This document shows, piece by piece, positions 21,737 to 32,900 of a DNA stretch of 64,000 bases. Source of the stretch: Corella eumyota (lineage: Eukaryota; Chordata; Ascidiacea; Phlebobranchia; Corellidae); NCBI GenBank assembly GCA_963082875.1, contig OY720101.1:10687671-10751670 (forward strand). The letters run 5' to 3'. Numbering within the stretch: position 1 is the first letter of the stretch; each line of letters begins with the position of its first letter. The notes under the pieces are model-generated. The model was given only the letters and a program-made list of their open reading frames with translations, had not been told where the DNA came from and made no database searches. The position numbers and the translations under genes are program-made.

Positions 21737-22252
21737 TAGGTGGGCACAGTTAACCGAGAAAGCAACTTCGTTAAGTGATAATTCGTTACATAGCACATTA
21801 ACTTCGTTAACGTTAATAAGTTAAATTAAACGAAATGTAACGGTAGTTATCGATAACCGTTAACGTTAAAACTTAAATAAAACAAACAAAGAAACGACCT
21901 TACTTAAAAAAAACAGCAGTTTTTATCTTAGTTGATATTTTAACTACACGGACGTAAGTTTAAATGACGTTTTAAAAACTGAAAGAATGCCCAACAGCGA
22001 CCAGATAGTAGTGGCATACATCGTTTAAAATTGAAACGATTAAAGCGAATTAACGGCAAAATAAAACATATATACTTTTATATTACCATGGTAAACTTGT
22101 AAAAATATTCAATTAACAGACTTAATTTAACGGAAGCATAATTTAACAAAAGTTAACAGGTCCGTTAACGGTTTTTAAAGTTAACTTAAACGTTAAATTT
22201 TTACGAAAAATTTAACTTCGTTAATTAACGATTAACAGTTTAGTGCCCACCT
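21737..22252. mobile_element. Inverted-repeat element with hAT-like ends
   Basis: TAGGTGGGCAC at the left end is answered by GTGCCCACCT at the right. Inside each end there are related GTTAAC/CGTTAA blocks (ACTTCGTTAA and its inverse). The body repeats GTTAACGTTAA motifs. No transposase frame is visible. A clean 8-base target duplication could not be read, so assignment to hAT rests on the terminus style only. Confidence 0.6.
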
Positions 22253-22483
22253 TTGGTCTAAACACTGTTTTATTTAGGGGCTTAAAATATTTTCTTTTAA
22301 ACTTAAATATGAAAAAGCTTTGTCATTCTGCTTTGCAATAAATAATACAACCATTCGAAAATTAAAAAGACACTGTATTAAACTTTTAAAGCAAAATTTA
22401 TTAAGGCTCAATATAGTTAAACACACACAAAATAGAATTTAAATAAAACAACGTCTTGATTATAACAATAGAAAGTTTTGTTT

Positions 22484-25400
22484 TTATTTATGAATTTCTT
22501 CATACAAATCTTCTACTGCACTGCAGGTTTCTCCTTTTTTGTTCACATAATCAGAAAGTTTACAGACCAATCCATTTGCGTTTGTTGCATAATGCTGTAA
22601 CAATAAAACAACAATTTTCAATGTAACTCTCAATCTTTTCATTTTGTCATTTTAAAAAATAAGGTTCTTGGCTTGATTTTAGCAGTTTTGGGTATCCAGT
22701 CAATTTTTTTTTTATATATAAATTTATCCTTGATGTGGGAAGGTCGAATGCGCGACCTAAACATAGACAAACATAGTTACTTCGACCCAGTCTTAAGTTG
22801 CCTTTAGTAATTTGAGATATTATAGAGATTATAATTGCCCAGTAATTATGCTGCTAATTAAGTGCTGGCACAGCAGGAGTTTATACCGTTTATAGTGCCT
22901 AACTCAAGGGCACTACAGCATGAAAGCACTGGGAACTGAACCCATGACCTCAAGGTGGTGTACCAAGTGTTTTTACTAAAACAATACCCCAAACAATTAA
23001 ATTTAAGCCCAAAAACTGTATTTTTTATTGATGTTAAACCTAAATAATATAATTTAAAGATATAGTACACAACTTACCAAAACAAGGTAAGTCAAGGTTT
23101 CAAAGTAATCTTCTTCATCTATTGTGAATGTTTTGTTCGTAAAAATAATCCGATAATGTTCGACGCCATTATTAAAACAAACACACATTGTGTAGTCCCC
23201 GGGAAAGTTGGTGCTTTCCCTTATAAGAAACAAACCATCCTTCCAAGGTTTGAGTAATTCTTCAGCAACTTGGCGGGTTATTTTACCATGAAACCATCTT
23301 AAAATGCAACATTTTTGCAACTTTAAAATAAGGACCATAAATAATTTTAAAAAATATAGAAAAAGGTAATACTTACGGCACTAAGGATAAGTTTTCGGCA
23401 GTACCAGAACTCATATTCTAAAAAATCATTTAAAAACAGTTTTAAAAAGCCATCATCCAGACCGAGCTTACATTTTAGACCAAATAATGTTAAAATACCT
23501 GCAAAGCTAGTAATAAATTATCAACTAGTCATAAACGAACAAGTTAACTATGCAAAAAAACAGTTTAATTGCTTTGAAAGATCAATAACTTCAAAGAACT
23601 AAGCAATGTGTGATATTTACCCAATGAGTAAAACTTTAACTGCCTTATCACGTTGAAAGGTTATTTTAAATACAAGTTTAATATTTGTTACACTAATTTA
23701 CTTTCAACTTACTGCATTGGCGTCTGGAATATTTCTGAAAAACACAAAAACTGTAAATTTAAAATTGGAAACAGAAAATATAAATTTTATTTATTTATTT
23801 TTTATTTTATTAAAAGAAGATGTTAAACAAAAATGGCAGTGTGGTTGAGAACACCTGACCTCACTACATGTGGTCTTGGGTTTGATTCCACCTGCTTCCT
23901 TCCTAAAGTACTTTTAAACAAATTCTAATAGTATAAATTTTTGATAAAAAAAACAGCTTATTAGTTAATTAAAATCAATGACATCCCAACTACCAAAGTC
24001 TAAAAACTTAAAGTATAGATGTTACTTTAACTTTAGGTTGTTCCACATCAAGAATAAAAAACATATAAAATAGTTAAAGGCTATGTTCAAGTTAAAACTT
24101 ACTTTTTACCCAAATAGTTGGCAGGTATCATGCCTTGTATGCCTTCAGCATTTTGACCTTTATACCAGTTTGAATCTTTAGTTGCCTAAATGTGAATACA
24201 TTATTTTACATGTTTAACATACGAAAGTGAGTAAAATAACTAAACGTGTTCATAACATTAATATATCAAAAAAAATTTTAATAAAAAAGACATAAATATC
24301 AAATATTAACATTTATGTATATTGTTACTATCCTACCTTAACATGTTACAATAAATTACCTAAAGTTTTATACAACTTTTGATACATCTTTAGAAAATGT
24401 TATTACATTTACATATTTACATTTTTATTTAACTTTTAACCATTTGTATATCTTTTAAAAAAGTACTAATAATTTTAGTCAATTTTAAATATTACAGAGA
24501 TAATTGTCAAGTTTTCTCCTTTTTTAAAGTTTAGATCATCATCATTTGCAGAAGAAAAGTCATACAATCCAACACATAAGGTTCCAGATTTAAAAATCTA
24601 TGTAAATATATATTAAAGCACGAAAAATTCATTTAACATATACACATATATGTATATTTTTTGAATAAAATTATATATTCAAACCATACAAAAATAATGA
24701 TTGCTAAAAAAAATTAATCTTTGTTTTAAAAAAATATTCGTTTTAACAAAAAATGCATTAAAAAATTAAATTAAAAAAAAAAATTAAAACTATTTAAATA
24801 ATGAATTAAAATTATCATACTCTTTTTTCTGACTATTTTTTAACCCAAAATAAATTTAAATTAAAAAATAACTAATTTGTTAATTACCGCAACTAGAAAA
24901 TTACTTAAAAATTAAATCAACTTTTTGTATAATTTAAAAATATTCTACCTTTTTAGGTGTTGAATTCTTTACTAGCTAACATTTTTGTCAGCTACAAAAA
25001 TTACATAAAAAAAATTAGTTAATAAAAGAAACCTAAAGAAAATTAAATAACTACAACAATTTAAAAAAAACAGCAACCATTTTCATTAAAAATTAATATA
25101 AAGTATTAATATTGTTTAATTTCACCTAAAAATAAGCAACATGAGAGTCTAGAATTACAAAGTTAACAATATTGGACTAAAATATAAATTCTAAATTGAT
25201 TTAATTGCAATGACCAGCAATGTCTAAAATAAAACTTTTCAAAATTTAGTAAACATCATTAAGGACATATACCTAAAAAGTAAAATTGATTTTGATATTT
25301 TTTTCTATTGAACAAACTTAGTAAATTGCATTTTTTAATGTACCTGAAAATTAGTTAATGTTGTTAATTTAATAAGCAAATGAGGTAGTGGGTAAATTGC

Positions 25401-26064
25401 TTAACAATTGAAAAAAATGGGCTTTAAAAATGCATGCAACATGTTTTCATAAGACCTAGTAGGTTAGTATAAAGGTTGTCATAATTTTATCAAAAATAAT
25501 ATCTTTAAATTCGACAGCAGCGTGGTGTAGTGGTAAAAACACTTGCTACACCACACCTGAGGTCGTGGATTCAATCCTTACTGATTTTATGCTGTAGCGC
25601 TCTTAAGTAAGACGCTATAAATGGTATGAACCCCTGCTGAGCCAGCACTTAATCAGCGGCCTAATTATTAGGCAATTAAAGTCTATAATATCCCAAACTG
25701 CCACAGGCAACTCGAGACTGGGTCGGAGTAACTGATGGTTACTCTATGTGTAAGTCGCGCATTCGACTTTCCCGCATCGAGAAAAAAGATATATACAAAA
25801 AAAATTTTTTGAAATTTTATCTTATTATTATAGACAAATTAAAATAAAGCCTAAGTAATTGACCCAGCCATGTAGGCGAAGTATTTAAAATAGTTTTTAT
25901 TAGTCAAAGTAATCCATATTAAAAAAGGCATACTCGTTTAACAGTCTAAATACTAAATAGCAATAAAAAACACCCAACATTTTTTTTCTTTCGTAAAGTT
26001 TGCTTTCGTCAGTTCGTTAAAAATTTAAAAACAACAAGTTTTTTTTTTAAATACTCACATCCAT
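22484..26064 (-). CDS. CSK-like SH3-SH2 protein without a kinase domain
   Basis: Eight exons, about 203 residues: 26064-26059, 24975-24949, 24597-24496, 24185-24103, 23734-23713, 23417-23377, 23297-23078, 22594-22484. Exon lengths 102, 83, 41 and 220 equal those of the CSK gene, and the phases match, so this is a duplicate of CSK. SH3 (about 12-73) keeps GLYDFSSANDDDLNF, SNWYKG and GMIPANY. SH2 (about 95-167) keeps [14 protein letters not shown] with its phosphotyrosine-binding Arg, and VEHYRIIF. The last exon starts HYATNANGLVCKL, as CSK starts HYEHDADGLVCRL, but ends at a stop after EDLYEEIHK. No kinase exon is seen downstream on this strand before the Atonal gene. YEEI is the classic Src-SH2 ligand when phosphorylated. 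A Src-pathway adaptor or decoy is inferred. The two 5'-most small exons are tentative, the rest firm. Confidence 0.85.
22711..22990 (-). repeat. tRNA-derived SINE, family A
   Basis: Full-length minus-strand copy (AATTTATCCTTGATGTGGGA at the tail, GGGAACTGAACCCATGACC at the B box) in the last intron of the CSK-like gene, 88 bases from the SH2-exon donor. Confidence 0.85.
23833..24066 (+). repeat. Degenerate family-A SINE
   Basis: The head GGCAGTGTGGTTGAGAACAC and B box GGGTTTGATTCC are recognisable; the body is strongly diverged. The tail reads TTCCACATCAAGAATAAA. It lies in an intron of the CSK-like gene. Confidence 0.6.
25515..25805 (+). repeat. tRNA-derived SINE, family A
   Basis: Well-preserved full-length copy: CAGCAGCGTGGTGTAGTGG, GGATTCAATCCTTACTG, CACTTAATCAGCGGCC, CAACTCGAGACTGGGTCGGA, ending at CGCATCGAGAAAAAAGATAT. 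It lies in the first intron of the CSK-like gene. Confidence 0.88.
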
Positions 26065-26965
26065 TTTTATTTTTCGCCAAATAAAGTATTACAAAATGAT
26101 TATCACTAACAATTAAAGGAAATACCTTTGTATTGCAAAACAAATAATAAACAAAAGAACGCAAATAACATGAACAGCGTAACCAAAACATTGAAAAAAG
26201 TTTTTACTTTGAAATTAAATAAAAATTAGATTAAATTTATCCTCTTTTTTAAAAATAAATATATCCATCTTTAACAAAAATTTTTTATGGTTTTTACAAA
26301 TTTTGTTAAAATTTACTGATTAGCCTAAATGTACATTTATTTACTTCTCCAACTAAAAAAATGACTACACTGTTTAAACAGGCTACAATTTTACCGAATA
26401 GACATTTCGAATAAAAAACTGTTATCGGTTTAGACGTAACCTTCTTTGTTTTAGACAAGTTATAGGCGTATTGGTATTGTTATAACTTTGGTCTAAAGTT
26501 GCCTTTGTCAGTATTTGCAATAATAGTTTAAAGCTAAAAATAGTATGGCATGTTTTTTGCGTTGTGTACTATTTTCTGGAGTCGAATAGAATATCTCATG
26601 TACCGTTATTTACTAGCTTCATACTCTGATTGATAAACTTACAACTAGTGAAAATCAAAACAAATGTTTGTAGTAAAAATCAAACAAACGTACTTATGTG
26701 ATAATGTTGCGTGTTTTGACTGAAAATTACCTCTATATAAAATATTGTTTATACTTTATTGTTAACCTAAGAATTAAAAATATTTTTTTACATTTCATTT
26801 ATTTAAAAACAAACTCAATGGAATATCAAAAATCATTTCTTTTAATGATGCAAAGGCATGCAAAACTGATCTAACATTGATACAATTAAGCAGAGTTATA
26901 CAGGATAAAATTTTATTTACAAACGGGGAACATGATTTCATGCTAAAATGATTGACACAAAAAAG
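26065..26965. other. Intergenic between CSK-like 5' end and MRL 3' end
   Basis: Both neighbours are transcribed leftward, so this 900-base stretch must hold the MRL 3' untranslated region and the CSK-like promoter. It is AT-rich. TTTACCGAATAGACATTTCG near 26380 matches a short motif dispersed elsewhere in the window. Nothing else was recognised. Confidence 0.4.
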
Positions 26966-29900
26966 TTAACGTCGATTTGAGAGGCGTGTCTGGGCATTCC
27001 TGCGCGGGGGTGGAGGCACTCTTTTTCCGCTAGAACTTCGCTGGGGTTTCCTAAAAATTAAACAAATTAAAAAATGATTTTAATACAAATTTTCGACAAT
27101 TTTTTTTTATATATATATATTTTAAATTGGGTTTTACGTATAAAGTATTCATATACTAGGATTCACTACTTGAGGCCACGGGTTTGATTTCTACTGCATA
27201 AACTTTTGCTAAGCAAAAAAAATTGTCAGCAAATTAATTATTAAGCATTAAAATTCAAACAGCCAACCTAACCCGCAATTATATATATAATTATAAGCAG
27301 TGGGGTTAGCCTTCCGATATTAGGCATAAATACCTAAAATTACATTGCAATAATATTGCCTATATAATTTTACAAAAAGCTATTTTACCTCTTGTAAGAA
27401 AATGCAAAGTTTTACAATTGTTTTAATTTTTTTTTTATTTAAAAAACCTTTTCGGTGAAGTCTTATACTTGATCCACTTTAACACTTTGTTCGGGTTTGG
27501 GGGATTTCCCTGAACAGATACTTCTTCTTGTATTGCACTTTCACGTTCAACTGCTGTGAACGATTCCTGAATAATTAAATAAAACAAAATTAAATATTTA
27601 TTTAGTTAGTGCACAGTTCTTAAGTGAGCATCTATTGGATTTCACTTTTTTTTAAAGTGTTTATTTGGTATTTATTATTATTTTAAATATGTGAAGGCTA
27701 ACTTCATGACTTAGATAGGTTCTCAGAATAAATATATAAAAACTACCTTATTTTTGAAGAAAAAATTTAAAAATTGTTAGTGTAATTTTTTATAATATTA
27801 CAAAAAAATTGTTTTTTTAAACCAAACCTTAAGATCCGAAATAAAAGGAGGTGGAGGAGGAAAGTCATCGATTCCAAACTCCTGGTTTGATTTTGACTCA
27901 TAGTAGTTGGACAATGGGGTAGGCCCATGGTTGGCAGAATTTCCATATAGGGGTATTTTCAAGGTTGGGGGTGGGGGGTGAAATGTAGGAGGGTCATCTT
28001 CAAGGGATTCGCGTGATTGGGCATGGGATAAAGGGGGGCTACTATTATTGTTGTTTATGTTGCGATGGGGGACCATCGGAGGTGGTTTTCTTGAAACCGG
28101 AGGGGGAGCGGGTTTTTGGTTGGTTGGGGGAGGGGGTGGTAAAGGGTCATCATAGGATACAAAAGTACCGTTGCCAGGCATTTTTAAAGGGACTTTGGGT
28201 TTGGGTTTGGATGAAACTGGAGGGGGGAGGGGCATATCCCGAGATAAGGGGGGTGGGGGCATATTGTAGCCGGAAGCAGGGGGCACATTATTACTTGGAG
28301 GTGGGGGCATGTTAAAACTTGGAGCTGGAGGCATGGTATTTCCCATACCAGGTGGTGGGGGCAAATTTGACCCCATTTTGGGTACAGGGGGGGTGTACGG
28401 GTTGGGGGCTTTGTAAGAGTAATCCATAGGTGGGGGTGGTAAATCAACAACTGGGTCGGCATAAGGTTGGGGTTTAGGGAAAGCTGGGGGCGCTGGTGGC
28501 CCCGCTAATACAATAAAATTTTGTTTAAACTTAACTTAAAAATTTTTAAAATATTAATTAGGACTATAAAATAAAAGTTTTTAATAAAAAAACTTACAAG
28601 AAGATCTCCCTGATGAGCTTGAACTAGAAACCCTCCGACCTGAACTTTGTAACTAGAACAAAGATTTAGGTTATTGTCAGGTTGTAAATAAACATAACAA
28701 CAGTTATTAGTATTCCTTTATATTAGCGAAAACTACTTTAGTGAATGAACATATTTCTTCCATATGCATTTTTAGAGCATATCGTATTTTTGTTAAGATA
28801 ATTTTTAGTAATATAATAGAAATACATAATTATTAGATTTTATAGATTATTAAAAACTATGACATGTAACTATTGACTAACATGAAAATAAGAAGATGTA
28901 ATAATGATAAAAATTCTTTTTTTTTTGGAAATAAATTTTTTTTTTGAAAAAACAAATAAAGTGTGTAGGCTAATCATCATTGACTAAAATTAATAGCAAA
29001 TAAAATCAGGAACTTTACTTGAATATATTTAAACAAGGTAATTAATTATAAATTTTGACGAAAACGAAATGCAACTTACAACAGTTAACACTTCTTCTTC
29101 CTCTTCTGGTTGAGGTTCATCTTGAAGATCCCACCAATTGTTCGACTTCTTCGCATTTGGTTTCCAAACGGACTTTGCTCTTGTTTTTCCTCCTGCTGGA
29201 CTATATGGGGAATTCTATTGGTAAAAAAAATTGATTAGATATTAGGTTTTTTTTTTGTATTTGCGCTTATATAATGTATTTAAAGCTTTTTTTATTGAAT
29301 TGCCTTATTAATTTTAGTTTAAACAACAATTTAAAAGCATTACCCAATCACAAAAACTTTATTCAAAAAAACAAAATGGAAAGTTATTCAATATTACCTC
29401 GGAACTTAGGTCAGAGGCCTTCTCTTCCTGATTTGCTCTTTGCCAGGCTCCTTCGAAGATGTTCTTTACTCCAATGCTCCTTGGAAGAGTGTTGGGTTGG
29501 GAGTTTGATCCTCCAGAGTCATTAGATCTCAAAGATGTTGCATCTGTGAAACAAAAATTTTTTTTAAAAAATAATGAATATTTTTGTCGAAATTTGATAA
29601 ATAAGAAATATTTTAAACTCTTTTGATATTTCTCATATTTTATTTTATTTTTATAACTGTTTAACTGCTGTAGTCATCTGATATTTGTTTGGTATGTTGA
29701 AGTCACATTTATGCTTTGGAAGCAAGCAATAAAAACCTTAAAGGTTTCTTAATAGGTATATTTATATTTAATAAAGCTTAATGGAAACTATATAAGCGAG
29801 TACGTGCAGTTTAAAAAAAAACTTTAAATAATAAAAAACGGGTCACTTATGTTGTCCGGCTCTAGACAAAACAACATGTCGTTTACTATAGGAGAGAATC

Positions 29901-32900
29901 CGTAATCTGTAGGTGATAATTCCCTCGCACCGTAATCCAGATGAGAGAATTTAGGAAAGTTGTAGTGTAATTATGTTTTGTCTAGAACCAGACAACATAC
30001 GTAATCCAAATTATCGCGCATAAATATGAGTTGCACACTAGACTATACACTATATTACGACAAATAAAATGAAGATTGTTGGGCGGAAAATTAACAAGCA
30101 CAAACAATGGAGTTAAAGTAAACACCTAAAGCAAATGATTAACAAACTTTTTTATTACAACAAAAATGTAAAAATAATTTTTTTTTAAATAAATTTTAAT
30201 AAAACCATGCTTACTTTTAAAATAGGCTAATGTTTAAAAAAAATGCTTTACTATTTGGTAATAAAAGAATTTTAAAGTGTTTATTTTTAAGGTGGATGTA
30301 ACCAAGGTTTTATTGTTAAGGAGAATAATGTTTATGACATCACAATAACACCTTTGTTATGAATCACACTATAATACAATCAATTTTGCAATACACAAGA
30401 GAAAATTACTATAAACCGTTCATAAAATTCTAGGAATTTAAAATTTAAATATTACTCAAAAATCAAATAGTAGTAAAACTGAAATTACTTAAATAAAAAC
30501 ATTCACAGTTCAAACAAATTATTACTGACAAGATATTTTATTATACTACTTTATTATATTTACTTATTACCTTTACAGTTCTTGCCAAATTTTTTTCTTG
30601 GTACCTAATTACTTTTAAGCCTATATATACCCCGATATAAAACTTCTAACCCAAACTAATAAGTACTATATATCTAATGATAAAATATTATTATTGTATT
30701 AGTTGGATTATTAATATACGTAATAACTTACTACTCAGTACAATAAAAAGAAATGCAAAAATCACAAATATTTTATTAGAACTTTTTTGAACTTACCAGG
30801 TTGGGGTTGAGGTTTAAATGAAAAACTCGATGAAGTGGAAGATTGAGATTTTAACTCCTCGTTTGTCTTCTCGTAATTCTCCAACAAATTTCGTCCATAC
30901 TAAAATAATGTCATAACAAAATATTTGTGATTTCACAATAACGCAAATGCAATATATCATAGTTAAAATATTTGTAATGGTATAACTAACATAGTTGTGA
31001 TGTCATTTTCAAAATATTTCAGAGATTTAAATTTGTGTGATGTCATGATAAACAAATTACAATGCTGTCATTTAAATATTTGTAAGGTTGTGTTTTGGAT
31101 AAAAATTTAAAAAAAAGAAAAGAGAGTTTATACCATAGACGGTATAAACTCTTGGCGAGCAGAAGCACATTGATTTATTAATTATTCGGCAACTATAAAA
31201 TCAATTATATTCCAAACTGCCAAAGTTCACCTAAGTTTGGTACACGGTAATAAATTTAAGTTCAGGCTAAAAATTTGACCTTCCTAAATCGAGAATTAAT
31301 ATATACAAATAAGAAACTACCTTTTTATCAAAAAAGGTAAAACTACCTTTTCATCAAAAGTTTAACAGTTTTAAGTGTAGTTTAAGAGTTTTAAGCTGAA
31401 TTAAAAACATAAAGAGTTTTTTGATTAGTATGCCGACTTTAAAGTCAACCAACCTTAGCAAGTCGAATTCCAACTGTCCACTTCATGAATGATTTAAAAT
31501 CTTCGCAACACAAATATTTAATGCTTTTCGACTTCATTTGAATGGCGGGATGCTAAAAAATAAAAACATGAACAAAATTAAATAATATTTTTAAGGTATT
31601 TACCTTCAAAAATCCTGAGTAAAAGTGCCTACCTTAAGAGCAAACCCATAATCAAAAGGAGATTTATATTTCTTCTTCCAACCCCGACCCAGATACAAAT
31701 AACATTGATCAAAGATCACCAAGCATTGCAAGTCTGACAACTAGAAATATTAAGTTTAATTAAATAAATTTTAAAAAAACTTATGGAAAAACGATACGAT
31801 ATGTACATTTGTGTTAAAAATTTAAGGGTATACACAAATTTTAACGTTAATATATCATATTAAAATTAAGTATATAAATAAAAATGTAATATCAGAAATT
31901 TTATCTTAACCTTGGACAAAAAATGATTCTTTCGTAATATTTAAACTAGTTCAGTAGGCATTTAAATTGTCATAATTTGGTCACAACTTTTAACTAACTT
32001 TGCCTGTGATAACTTTCCATGTACAAACCACAGTTTTTTTTTATTTTAAAGGCCTAAAAATTATACATACATAAATATATAAATACCATCAACTAAAATC
32101 CATTATAAATAAATTTTAAAAATAAAAATTTCCTAACTTTTTTTCCTTTTTTAGGTTCTCCACTTTTACTGAAGTAAAGTCCAGAAGATCGGAGGACGCA
32201 ATACTTTCGTGACCAACTCTTCCCCTCGCTCTTAATGTGGAGGTAACTTTCCACCTCTGGGACTCCGGAACTTGGCCCTTTGCCAGAAAAGAACTCCTGA
32301 AAGAACGAAAGTCGTGATAAAAAATGTTAAATTTTATTTTAAAAAACATTTAAAAAAAAAATTATCCATTTTGTTTTCTAAAACAAGTTTTAAATTAAAT
32401 CAAATATCCCACCTCGATTAAAGTTTGTTTTTGTCTTTCTTGCATTTGTTCTTGTTGGTCGGATGAGCTAAGCAAATAATGCTAAAAACAATAAAAAATT
32501 AAGTTCAATAAATTCTTGAACATATTCTCTAAAATCTTATTAAACCCTTTAATCATCAAATGCGTAAAAATTATATAATAGAAAGTTAATTTTAGTAGTT
32601 TGATTAAAAGATATCGAAAATTAGGCCTAAATTTAATTTGGATCATGTGTACTTTATGGTCCTCCCAAATTTTTAGAATCCTAAAGTAAATAAGATGTAA
32701 GAACCAAAAAGAACAAGAACAATATACATATATATACTATTACCATATAATAGCAATAACCTATCATTAGATATATAGTTTACCGAGTTGGGGCATTAGG
32801 GTAAATATAGTGCTAGAAAATATATAAATATATATTTAAAAAAACTGTAAGGTATAAAATGTTTTATGAGGACTGTAAAGGTAACGAGTTAATTTATGGA

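Noticed and set aside
28013-28462. Open stretches on plus, and in a second minus frame, across the polyproline exon
   Set aside because: They are shadows of the GC-rich proline-coding exon of the MRL gene and have no splice or family support.
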